From the NCBI RefSeq assembly GCF_002367995.1, contig NZ_AP018207.1, positions 6,522,646 through 6,586,645 on the forward strand: DNA of 64,000 bases, read 5' to 3'. Positions 33,890 to 42,533 of the stretch are shown in pieces. The first letter of the stretch is position 1. The number at the start of each line of letters is the position of its first letter. The translations under genes and the position numbers were made by a program. The DNA is from Calothrix brevissima NIES-22. Its GTDB lineage: Bacteria > Cyanobacteriota > Cyanobacteriia > Cyanobacteriales > Nostocaceae. The notes beneath the pieces were generated by a model. That model saw only the letters and a program-made list of their open reading frames with translations, had not been told where the DNA came from and did no database searches.

Positions 33890-36800
33890 TTAGGAGAATT
33901 TTTTCCGCAATAAACGCAACCGCATGATAATTGGCTTTGTCCAGCGCCAATCAAGAATATCGTGGAGTAGTGTGTAGAAGCAGGGAATGATAAACAAGGT
34001 TAATACTGTTGCTAAAGACAAACCGGAAAATACTACTACTCCTAATGGTTGCAAAAATTCTGAACCTTCACCAATGCCTAAGGCTAGGGGAAACATACCC
34101 AAGACTGTGGTAATTGTGGTCATTAAAACTGGACGTAACCTTTGGGGTGCTGCTTTTAAAATCGCTGTTTTGCGGTCAACTTCTTCCCGTTCGAGAATTT
34201 GGTTTGCTAGTTCTACCATGATGATGGCGTTGTTAACTACAATACCTACTAGTAAAACGGCACCAACTATCACAGTTGCACCAATGGCTGTTTTGGTGAT
34301 GTAAAGTCCGAATATACCCCCAGCTAATGCTAGAGGAATGGTAAACATAATGACTAACGGGTCAATGAGAGAATTGTATTGTACCGCCATGACTACAAAT
34401 ACTAAAAAGCTAGCTAATCCGCCTAATAGCTGTAATGAACTTTGAAGTTGTTGGTTAGATTCAGCAGCTGTACTTGGTAATAAACTAACGCCTTCAGGTA
34501 AATCTATGCTATTAACTACTTTATTTACTTGGGCGAGAGCGTCACTTAGGCTAGCTCCTTCGGCTAAGTTTCCGGCTATTAAGAATACCTGACGTTGATT
34601 AATGCGTTGTACTTCTCCGGGTGCTTGAGCTTCTACGATTTTGGCAACATCTCGCAAGCGAATTTGGCGATTATTATCGACAAATAAAGGTAGCCTTTCT
34701 AATTGGGAAGGTGCTTGTATTGATGCTTCATCTAACTGTACGCGAACATCTACTAAACGGTTACCGCGTTGTAGTTGAGTGGGTACGCTACCTTCGAGGG
34801 CTGTTTGAATTGTGCCACCGATGTCTTGAGTTGTTAGTCCTAAGGCTGCAACTCGTTCCCAGTCGGGTAGAATTTGAATTTCTGGTTGACGGTCGTCTGC
34901 ATCAGGACGGAATCTGGCGAGGGTGGCTTGCTCTTCTAAGGCGGCTAAGACTTGACGACCAGCTTGTTCTAAGGTGTCTGTGTTATTTCCCTGAAGAATT
35001 AAATCAATATCAGCACCTCTGATGGGTGAGTTGTTGAGAATTAAACCTCGGACTTGACCGGGGGAAAGGCGCAGGCGAATTCCGGCTAAATTCAGCTTGT
35101 TAAATTGCTGGGTAACTCTTTCTACGTAAGCTTCTACGTTAGTACCTGTTTTGAGGGTAATGTTGCTAGTACCTCGCAGGGGATTAGCATTAGTGGTGTT
35201 ACCAAAGAGCGCACCCCCAATTGTTGTGAATACATATTCGGTTTCTGGCTGACTGCGGAGAATTTCGTTCACCGCATTCATAACTTTTTGATTGGTTTCT
35301 AAGGGTGTACCGGGGGGAAATTGAGCATTTAAGTTGGCTTGTCCGGTGTTGATGCGGGGGAGAATTTCTTGGGGAATTTGTGGAGCCATCCACAAACTAC
35401 CACCACCAAACAGCAGTAATACTACAGCGACTGCAACTAACCGCCAGCGCAATATACCAGCTAAAAACCGACCATATCCGCCTGTAGCTGCATCAAATCG
35501 GCGGTTAAATTGTTTTAGAAGCCAAAATTCGCTCAACCTACTGGAAAATCGCCATCCCAACATCCGCGAAGAGAGCATCGGGACAACGGTAACGGCGATT
35601 AAAATTGAGGCGGCGACGGAAAAGCTGATGGTGAGAATTAATTCGTTGAATAGTAAAGCGATAAAGCCACCAATGAGCAAAAACGGTAACACCGCTACCA
35701 AGTTGGTACTGGTGGAAGCAATCAGGGCTGATTCTACTTCTTGGCTACTTTGTTCAGCTTGAGAAATGAGTTGCTGCGAACTCAAGCGGGTTTTGCTATC
35801 TTTACCGGGCGTCATTCCCGCACCTTCGGCGATGTTCTCCAACATGACGATGGAGTTATCAACGACAATACCGACACCAAGGGCTAAACCACCTAAACTA
35901 AAAACGTTGAGAGATAAGCCAAACATTCCCATCAAGATAATTGCGGCGAGAGTGGCTAGGGGAATGGCAATGACGATGATAAATGTTTGTCTGAGGGAAC
36001 CCAGAAAGAGTAAAACTGCGATCGCGGCTAATGCTGTCCCAATCAAACCAGAACTGGTAACATTGGAAATAGAATTACGGATAAACCGCGATTCATCTAG
36101 GGTAGGTGTCAAAATTGTCCCTTCGGGAATCACCCCAGATTGACGCAGTTCTTCTAAACGTTTTTTTACACCATCAACAACATCAATAGTGTTTGCATCT
36201 GGCTGCTTTTGAATGCTGACTTTGACTGCTTCTTCCCCATTCAAGAGAACGTAAACCCGTTGTAGTTCTGAGCCATCAATAATTTCGGCAAAGTCCCGCA
36301 AGTAAACGCGGCGTGGGGGAATTGTACTGAGGGGATTGCTGGCTGAGTTAGCAGATGAAGTAGAGCCTACCTCAAAAGATAAATTTCTCAATTCCTGAGC
36401 ATTTTTAAACCTTCCCACAGTCCGGGTTAAAGGTTCGGAATTTCGCCCTAAAATCCGACCGCCAGAGACATCAACGTTACGGTCTCTCAGTTCATCTAAG
36501 ACATCGGTTAAACCTACACCTAAGGCTTGTAACCTGTCTAAATCGATATTAACCCTAACTTCTTCTTGCACTCCCCCTGATACATCTACCCCGGCGACTC
36601 CGGGAACTACACCGAGTTCGCGGGCTAATTCTTCTTCAGCGAAAACCCGCAAATCCACACCTGCTAAGGATGGTGAGGTTAACGCCAACTCATACACTGG
36701 TAATTGGGAAGGATCGACTTTAAATAAGCGCGGTTCTTCAATGGTATCCGGTAAGGTGCTTCTGGCTCTGTTAAATGCTGCTGTTGCATCATTCAAGGCT

Positions 36801-37135
36801 TGGTCAATATTTCCCCCTGGTTGGAAGAACAAATCTAAGCTGACTTGTCCCTCACGAGTTTGGGAAAAAACCTGTAATACTCCCTCTGTGGCGGAAAAGG
36901 CTTCTTCTAAAGGCTTGGTGACTTCATCAACCGCAACTTCTGGAGAAACGCCGGGAGCTTGTATTCGCACCCCAATTCGGGGATAGGTAATTGATGGTAG
37001 TAAATCTACTGGCAGTTTGATGATAAAAAATACACCTAAAACTATCACTGCCAGGGTGAGCATAAGTGTGCCAATGTGTTGGCGGATGGAGATAGCGCTG
37101 ATACTAAAACCGCTACTTTGTTTTACCTGCTGCAT
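33890..37135 (-). CDS. RND efflux transporter, inner-membrane pump
   Basis: 1081 residues, AcrB/HAE-1 type. N-terminal helix (IGTLMLTLAVIVLGVFFIIKLPVDLLPSITYP), two large periplasmic loops and two blocks of membrane helices; the fourth-helix region LGGLALGVGIVVDNSIVMLENI carries the proton-relay acidic residues. It exports hydrophobic or toxic compounds with an adaptor and an outer-membrane channel. Adaptor gene is 23 bases upstream on the same strand; no TolC-like gene is nearby, so a shared channel is used. Confidence 0.93.
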   Translation of the reverse strand: MQQVKQSSGFSISAISIRQHIGTLMLTLAVIVLGVFFIIKLPVDLLPSITYPRIGVRIQAPGVSPEVAVDEVTKPLEEAFSATEGVLQVFSQTREGQVSLDLFFQPGGNIDQALNDATAAFNRARSTLPDTIEEPRLFKVDPSQLPVYELALTSPSLAGVDLRVFAEEELARELGVVPGVAGVDVSGGVQEEVRVNIDLDRLQALGVGLTDVLDELRDRNVDVSGGRILGRNSEPLTRTVGRFKNAQELRNLSFEVGSTSSANSASNPLSTIPPRRVYLRDFAEIIDGSELQRVYVLLNGEEAVKVSIQKQPDANTIDVVDGVKKRLEELRQSGVIPEGTILTPTLDESRFIRNSISNVTSSGLIGTALAAIAVLLFLGSLRQTFIIVIAIPLATLAAIILMGMFGLSLNVFSLGGLALGVGIVVDNSIVMLENIAEGAGMTPGKDSKTRLSSQQLISQAEQSSQEVESALIASTSTNLVAVLPFLLIGGFIALLFNELILTISFSVAASILIAVTVVPMLSSRMLGWRFSSRLSEFWLLKQFNRRFDAATGGYGRFLAGILRWRLVAVAVVLLLFGGGSLWMAPQIPQEILPRINTGQANLNAQFPPGTPLETNQKVMNAVNEILRSQPETEYVFTTIGGALFGNTTNANPLRGTSNITLKTGTNVEAYVERVTQQFNKLNLAGIRLRLSPGQVRGLILNNSPIRGADIDLILQGNNTDTLEQAGRQVLAALEEQATLARFRPDADDRQPEIQILPDWERVAALGLTTQDIGGTIQTALEGSVPTQLQRGNRLVDVRVQLDEASIQAPSQLERLPLFVDNNRQIRLRDVAKIVEAQAPGEVQRINQRQVFLIAGNLAEGASLSDALAQVNKVVNSIDLPEGVSLLPSTAAESNQQLQSSLQLLGGLASFLVFVVMAVQYNSLIDPLVIMFTIPLALAGGIFGLYITKTAIGATVIVGAVLLVGIVVNNAIIMVELANQILEREEVDRKTAILKAAPQRLRPVLMTTITTVLGMFPLALGIGEGSEFLQPLGVVVFSGLSLATVLTLFIIPCFYTLLHDILDWRWTKPIIMRLRLLRKKFS

Positions 37136-37158
37136 CTTTCTCTTTGATTATTCAAAAA

Positions 37159-38565
37159 TTACTGTTGATTCCCTTTTGGGGTTGACTGAGATTTTTCTGA
37201 AATAATTGAAAGACGCACGGCGTCCCCATCTTTTAGCGGTTTACCACTGCGCACAACATAGCTTTCTCCTGCTTGTAACCCAGATAAAATTTCGACTTTG
37301 GCATCAGCCCTTTTTCCCAAAGTTACAGCACGGGCTGTGACTTTGGCTTTACCTTCAGTATTTGTAATGACAAATAAAGTGCCTGTTTGCTTATCTGAGG
37401 CTTGTTTATTTGCTGTGGTTTGGGAAGCAGCTTGATTTCTAGGTGGTTTCTGAATAGCTGTTTGTGGTACTACTACTCGCTGGGCTGCTTGAGTAGCAAA
37501 ATTAACTCTTGCTAATAATCCGCTACCAATTTTACCCTCGCTGTTGGGAATGACTACTTCTACAGGAATTAACCTAGCTGTCGCATCGGCGGCGGGGGAA
37601 ATGCGGGCGACTCTCCCGACTAATGTTTGATTGGGGAAAGCATCTAAACGCACTTCTACAGATTGCCCAATTTTAATTTGTCCAAGTTCTAATTCGGAAA
37701 CTTGGACGACGACTTTAACGCGATTAAAGTCGGCTATTTTTAATACTTCGCCACCTGCTTGGAGTAGGTTACCTGGTTCTGTCACTTTCTCGGTAATTAC
37801 ACCAGCGATGGGAGATGTTAAGCGAGTATAGGAACGGCGTTCCTTAGCTTGGGCAACTACGGCTTTTTGGGCAGTTACTCGACCTTGGGCGGCGGCGACT
37901 GCTTGCTGTTCGGTGCGTACTTGCTCGGTGGCAGAGCGTAAGGCTTGGGCGGCTGTTTGGGCGGCGGTGCGGGCTTGTTGGGCTGTTTGCTCGGCGATCG
38001 CGCCTTGTTGAACTAGTTGCTGTTGGCGTTGGGAATCGGCTTGAGCTTGTACTAATTGCAACCGCGCACTTTCGACTTGAGCGCGGGCATTACTTACTTG
38101 ATTAGTAGCTCTGGCTACCTCGGATTGCAGTGAGGCTAATTCTGCTTCTGCTTGCTTGAGGTCTGTTAACAGCAGGACATCATCTAATTGTCCGATGTTT
38201 TGCCCTTGTCTAACGCGATCGCCAACATCAACATTTAATCCTAATAATCGCCCTTCAACTTGCGATCGCAGTGACACTGTACGGTAGGGAATGGTACTAC
38301 CAGTATACTCCGGTTGTGTTTGTAGACTATCCGTGCGCGCGATCGCTACATCTACAGGTGTAGCGCCACCCCCTTGTCTACCTGTATTAGGCGCTTGAGA
38401 TTGAGCATCGGCTGATTCTTTAGGAGATGAAGCACAACTCGCTGTGAATAAGCTCAAGCCCAGGAAGCAAGCAATTACTAACTTAGACTTTGGCTGATAT
38501 TCTTGATGAGTTTTGAGATGTAACCGAGAGTTAATTATTTGGGATGCAGCTTTGGTATTTGGCAT
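37159..38565 (-). CDS. RND efflux periplasmic adaptor (lipoprotein)
   Basis: About 468 residues from MPNTKAASQIINSRLHL; the longer frame to 38616 adds 17 residues without support. A lipobox LFTASC near residue 45 suggests a lipid anchor. Then biotinyl-lipoyl halves (VSLRSQVEGRLLGLNVDVGDRVRQGQ, TRLTSPIAGVITEKVTEPGN) surround a long Gln/Ala-rich coiled coil, with a beta-barrel region and a membrane-proximal domain. Co-transcribed with the pump (23-base gap). Confidence 0.93.
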   Translation of the reverse strand: MPNTKAASQIINSRLHLKTHQEYQPKSKLVIACFLGLSLFTASCASSPKESADAQSQAPNTGRQGGGATPVDVAIARTDSLQTQPEYTGSTIPYRTVSLRSQVEGRLLGLNVDVGDRVRQGQNIGQLDDVLLLTDLKQAEAELASLQSEVARATNQVSNARAQVESARLQLVQAQADSQRQQQLVQQGAIAEQTAQQARTAAQTAAQALRSATEQVRTEQQAVAAAQGRVTAQKAVVAQAKERRSYTRLTSPIAGVITEKVTEPGNLLQAGGEVLKIADFNRVKVVVQVSELELGQIKIGQSVEVRLDAFPNQTLVGRVARISPAADATARLIPVEVVIPNSEGKIGSGLLARVNFATQAAQRVVVPQTAIQKPPRNQAASQTTANKQASDKQTGTLFVITNTEGKAKVTARAVTLGKRADAKVEILSGLQAGESYVVRSGKPLKDGDAVRLSIISEKSQSTPKGNQQ

Positions 38566-38616
38566 GTTTAAGAGTTTGTGCGGCTTATTTCCGTCCAAAA
38601 TCATTGATTTTCTCAT

Positions 38617-39108
38617 CGGGCGGCGCTGGCTGAAAACAGCCGTCTACAAAGACAAAAGCAGATAAATTCTCTCTGCTGTACTGCTGTCACCAATTCTTTG
38701 TGAATTTGCATGGAATCAGCTTTTTCCCTGAACGGTTGAAGCTAGATTTCCAGCCTGCATATTACAGAAGGAAGAATTAGTTGTAGACAGTGCCAGAGAA
38801 TTTAATGTACTGAACTCCTCATGTAAATTTAGTATACGTATTTTTAGTCTTCCTAAGATCTGCCGCAAGATATAAGACAGCGCCAGATAAAAAAATAATT
38901 TTTTAATTTTTAGCTTCTATCCGCAGACAGAAAGAAACTAAAAATTTGCTGGTTGAGCATTGTAGCTAAACTATCAGTAATGATTTCAATATCTAGTTTA
39001 GATTAAAAATAGTAAAGAAATTTGGTATTAGGGACAGATGTAATGTAGGGATTTTCCAAGCCAAACTATCTATACTATCTATATTATTTTGTCTGAGGAA
39101 GGAAAGCA
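38617..39108. other. Gene-free stretch before the lyase gene
   Basis: AT-rich with no repeats of the usual families. It should hold promoters for the adaptor (leftward) and the lyase (rightward). Confidence 0.4.
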
Positions 39109-39648
39109 GTGAAATCACCACTCAAACTGACACAAAGCGCTGAAGAATCACAGATTGCAGAATTTTTTCAGGAATCAGTGGGTAAGTGGCGATCGGAGCG
39201 GCGTTATTACACCCTATCATCAGGAACTATCAAAGAAATAGTCAGCGCGATCGCCATTCGGTTTTTAGAGCCGGGATGTGAAGAACTACAAAAACTAGCG
39301 CAATTACACGAATTACCAGATGCAGTCAGTTTGGTATGTGGTACAGAAGTCACCTGGGATAGTACAGATGTAGTCACAGGTAAGCAAGAATCTCAAGGTT
39401 CCACATTATTTGGTGCATTAGGAAATATTTTGTATCGCGATCGCGGTTTCGCCACATCTAAACCAATTACCGCCGAATATTATTTCCCCAATCCCAAAAC
39501 ATTGTGTTTGCGCACAGAGTACAACGGCTCAGTATTTGAGGAAGAATTAAAACTCATTGGTACTAAATACCGTACTCGCCAGACAATTATCTCTCGTGCT
39601 GGCGAGCAGTTAATGATTGGTCAGTATTTAGAGAAGAGATTAGGGTGA
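39109..39648 (+). CDS. Phycobiliprotein lyase, CpcS/CpeS family
   Basis: 179 residues with a GTG start; AGGAAGGAAAG lies 5 bases upstream. The family pattern EFFQESVGKWRSERRYYTLSSGTIKE opens the lipocalin-like barrel, and the closing QTIISRAGEQLMIGQYLEKRL is typical. CpcS/CpcU proteins attach phycocyanobilin to Cys-84 of phycobiliprotein subunits. The split between CpcS, CpcU and CpeS cannot be made by eye. It is unlinked to phycobiliprotein genes here. Confidence 0.85.
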   Translation: MKSPLKLTQSAEESQIAEFFQESVGKWRSERRYYTLSSGTIKEIVSAIAIRFLEPGCEELQKLAQLHELPDAVSLVCGTEVTWDSTDVVTGKQESQGSTLFGALGNILYRDRGFATSKPITAEYYFPNPKTLCLRTEYNGSVFEEELKLIGTKYRTRQTIISRAGEQLMIGQYLEKRLG

Positions 39649-39790
39649 AGGTAGGAAGGTAGGAAAGGGGACAAGGAGGACAAGGGGGACAAGGAGGACA
39701 AGGGGGACAAAATCAATTCAAAATTCAAAATTCAGAAATACTTTTGACTTTTGACTTTTGACTTTTTAAGCCCCATGCCCAATGCCCTAC
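39645..39790 (+). repeat. Mixed short tandem repeats
   Basis: GGTAGGAAGGTAGGA, about four GGGGGACAA/GGAGGACAA units, AATTCAAAATTC, then TTTTGAC units and CCCAATG. Fills the gap between convergent genes. Confidence 0.9.
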
Positions 39791-40648
39791 TTATGCATTC
39801 ACTACTTCGCCACCGTTGGGGTGGAGAATTTGACCGGACATATAAGAAGAGTCATCGGATGCGAGAAATACATAGCTAGGTGCGACTTCTTCCGGTTGTC
39901 CGGCGCGTTGCATTGGTACTTGAGAACCAAAGCTCTTGACTTTTTCCTCTGGGAAAGTAGAGGGAATTAGGGGAGTCCAAATCGGCCCGGGAGCTACACC
40001 ATTCACCCGAATTCCTTTCTCTACAAGTGATTGCGAGAGAGAACGGGTAAAAGCGACAATCGCCCCTTTCGTTGCTGAGTAATCGAGCAGTTGGGGGCTA
40101 CCTTTGTAAGCAGTCACAGAAGTAGTGTTGATAATTACGCTACCTTCTTTGAGGTGGGGTAAAGCAGCTTTGGTGAGAAAGAACATACTAAAGATATTGG
40201 TGCGGAAAGTCCGCTCCAATTGTTCAGCTGTAATATTCTCAATACTTTCTTGGGGATGCTGTTCGGCGGCGTTGTTGACTAAAATATCCAGGTGTCCCAA
40301 CTCCTTGACGACTCGCTGCACAGCTTGTTGATCGAATTGCTCGTCACCAATATCACCTGCAATTGTTAAGCAACGTCTGCCTTCTTTTTCTACCAAGCGT
40401 TTTGTCTCTTCCGCGTCTTTATGCTCACTTTTATACATAATCGCCACATCTGCGCCTTCTTTGGCATAGAAAATGGCAACGGCTTTACCAATACCGCTAT
40501 CACCGCCAGTAATTAAAGCTACTTTACCTTGTAATTTGCCACTTCCTCGGTAATTAGAATCATCAGACTGGGGTTTGGGCGTCATTTGCGCTTCACTACC
40601 AGGAGTATTTTGCTGTTGCGGTGGTTGTAGTTCTTTAGCTTGAGTCAT
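39791..40648 (-). CDS. Short-chain dehydrogenase/reductase (YghA/GSP39-like)
   Basis: 285 residues. NAD(P) site ALITGGDSGIGKAVAIFYAKEGADVAI, NNAAEQ, and the catalytic Tyr/Lys in YSATKGA with Ser in NTTSVTAYKGS. The long N-terminal tail (QPPQQQNTPGSEAQMTPKPQSDD) and closing SYMSGQILHPNGGEVVNA are typical of the glucose/ribitol-dehydrogenase-like stress proteins. Physiological substrate is unknown. Confidence 0.9.
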   Translation of the reverse strand: MTQAKELQPPQQQNTPGSEAQMTPKPQSDDSNYRGSGKLQGKVALITGGDSGIGKAVAIFYAKEGADVAIMYKSEHKDAEETKRLVEKEGRRCLTIAGDIGDEQFDQQAVQRVVKELGHLDILVNNAAEQHPQESIENITAEQLERTFRTNIFSMFFLTKAALPHLKEGSVIINTTSVTAYKGSPQLLDYSATKGAIVAFTRSLSQSLVEKGIRVNGVAPGPIWTPLIPSTFPEEKVKSFGSQVPMQRAGQPEEVAPSYVFLASDDSSYMSGQILHPNGGEVVNA

Positions 40649-41172
40649 AAACTTGCTGCTCCACAGTAATTTATTAGTTGCGTTTTTCGGAAATGCGATC
40701 GCATTTCAAAGGATGTTGGACAAGCTTTTATATTTACCCAACAACCTTTTTGGCGTTTCCATACTTCACAACACTGTGACTCAACTGTAGAAAACCAGGA
40801 TAATTACTTTCTCTATCATTGGGAAGGAAAGTATATATACAGCAGATTATCGTTGATTGTAGGGGCACTGGCACTGCCATGCCCCAAAGCCTGTACCTCA
40901 TTTACCTAAAATATGCTGTATATCAGCGATCGGTTGAGTCCGATACATTTTTGCGGGTAAGGGACGATACCAGAAGCGCTAGATTACTCATGTTCGTGGC
41001 TGGAATATGAAGGAATCGCTGTAAAGCCTTGGTAAGACTGACTTAAGGATTTATTCGAGAAAATTTTTGCTAAAAAATATCAGCATTTTGCTAATTTTAA
41101 GCACAAAATAACCTAAATTTAAAATATTAAGCGGATAAATATATCCCAGGTTTTGTAATCAAGTCGAATCAT
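40649..41172. other. Gap containing an 89-bp MITE
   Basis: Outside the element at 40835-40923 nothing was recognised. Confidence 0.5.
40835..40923. mobile_element. 89-bp MITE with ATATACAGCA ends
   Basis: ATATACAGCA at 40835-40844 and TGCTGTATAT at 40914-40923. Interior: TTGATTGTAGGGGCACTGGC and GTACCTCATTTACCTAAAA. A second copy with a degraded left end is at 46164-46247. Confidence 0.8.
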
Positions 41173-41670
41173 ATGCGCCTATCAATAATTCTTAGTGCCG
41201 GATACTTAATATTACTCGGTCTCAACGTACCAGTAATGTCTCAACCTCCCATCGAGATAGCACAATCACCAGTACGTACTAACTTGAATCAACGGAAATT
41301 ACAATTCAATCGCCGTTTGTGGGAGAAGCAAAATATTCTTAACTATCGCTATACATTTAGTAATGGTTGCTTTTGCATCCCCGATGCTAGGGGCCCGGTA
41401 GTAATTGAAGTCAGGAACGGTAAAACCAGATCTATCACTTCTGTAGAGACAGGTTTACGAGTTACTAATCCAGAATATTTTGAAAATTACAATACCATTC
41501 CTAAGCTGTTTAATGTCATCCAAGATGCGATCGCGCGTCAAGCCTTCAGCCTAGATGTCAACTATTCTGCAAGATACGGTTATCCAACTCAAATTAATAT
41601 CGATTACAACGCCCAGATAGCTGATGAAGAACTATATCTGACAATTGAGAATTTTCAAGTACTTCGCTAA
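41173..41670 (+). CDS. Secreted DUF6174 protein
   Basis: 165 residues. Signal peptide RLSIILSAGYLILLGLNVPVMSQ, then the DUF6174 pattern: LWEKQNILNYRYTFSNGCFCIPDARGPVVIEVRNGKTRSITS and a YGYPTQINIDYNAQIADEELYLTIENF ending. Family function is unknown. Two Cys (CFC) could form a metal or disulfide site in the periplasm. Confidence 0.8.
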   Translation: MRLSIILSAGYLILLGLNVPVMSQPPIEIAQSPVRTNLNQRKLQFNRRLWEKQNILNYRYTFSNGCFCIPDARGPVVIEVRNGKTRSITSVETGLRVTNPEYFENYNTIPKLFNVIQDAIARQAFSLDVNYSARYGYPTQINIDYNAQIADEELYLTIENFQVLR

Positions 41671-41684
41671 ATTCTCAAATTTGT

Positions 41685-41725
41685 TGATGGTTGACAGTTA
41701 ACCGTCAACCGTCAACCGTCAACAA
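41685..41725 (+). repeat. Heptamer array GTCAACC
   Basis: GGTTGACAGTTAACC then CGTCAAC units three times, next to the copper-protein stop. Confidence 0.8.
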
Positions 41726-41920
41726 TTAAGCCACTGGATAACCAGCAGCAGCCAAGGCTTCCTTGATAGCAGTTTCCGAGACTTGAGTATCAACGCTTAC
41801 TAGCTTAGTTTTAGGATCTGCTTGAATATTAGCATTGGCATCGATGGCTTTAAGTGCATTGGTAATATTGTTTGCACAAGTAGAACAAGCCATATTAGGA
41901 ACAGTAAGTTTCAGTGTCAT
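41726..41920 (-). CDS. CopZ-like heavy-metal-binding (HMA) protein
   Basis: 64 residues, a single ferredoxin-like HMA domain with the metal site MACSTC (Cys12, Cys15). It should carry Cu(I) in the cytosol, passing it to P-type ATPases. It follows a DUF305 remnant by 4 bases, and DUF305 proteins are often found with copper genes, so both once formed a copper unit. Confidence 0.9.
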   Translation of the reverse strand: MTLKLTVPNMACSTCANNITNALKAIDANANIQADPKTKLVSVDTQVSETAIKEALAAAGYPVA

Positions 41921-41924
41921 AAGT

Positions 41925-42134
41925 TTAAGATGATTGAAGGGAAATAAAACCAGACCAAGCTTGATACCATTGCTGCATTTGCTGAATTCCAGCAGTTTGC
42001 GATTCGATGATAGCTTGAGTCAAACAAATAATTTGTGAGTGAGTAGCTGATTTCCAGCCATCCCCGACATGATTACAGCTATTGAGTGAAGCTATTAAGG
42101 CAGATCCGTCAAAAAATCCTTGACTGAGATTCAC
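41925..42134 (-). pseudogene. DUF305 C-terminal remnant
   Basis: 69 codons from a GTG. Residues 33-60 (HSQIICLTQAIIESQTAGIQQMQQWY) match the end of DUF305 proteins, which normally continue from a HHxxA copper-site helix pair. The first metal-site half is absent and upstream sequence does not restore it. The peptide is in frame and 4 bases from the copper chaperone, so it could still be translated. Confidence 0.5.
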
Positions 42135-42533
42135 CTTACATTCATCCTAAATTCTCCATTCGACTGGAGAGTCCAGTTAGTTTACAAGTTTTTTTGCCAA
42201 AGTTTATATTTGTTCACAAATTTATTGAGCTTAATGTAATACGAAGTCTAGCTATAGCCAGATAGATTAGGACATCAAGCTAAGATAAAACTCTGACACT
42301 AAAAGGCTTTTAAGTCTGTCAACTGTCAACTGTCAACTGTCAACTGTCAACAGCTATAATACAAAATCCTTGCCAAACTCATAAATTTTGTGGTATCAAA
42401 ATAATTAATCTGTAGTTTTTCCTCAAATCCGGGAAAACTAACTTTAGACAATTGAGACGCGGCTGCTGAACCTAAGTCTCCTAACCTCTTCAATTAATAT
42501 TGCGAGTCTAATTCCAGGCTCTACATATTTTTC
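42135..42533. other. Gap with a TGTCAAC array
   Basis: CTGTCAACTGTCAACTGTC at about 42318-42350, and a TAGCCAGATAGATTAGGACA block near 42255 also found inverted near 10862-10885. No gene. Confidence 0.6.

Noticed and set aside
33987-36986. Several plus-strand ORFs opposite the RND pump
   Set aside because: Shadows of the pump gene in other frames; no starts or domains support them.
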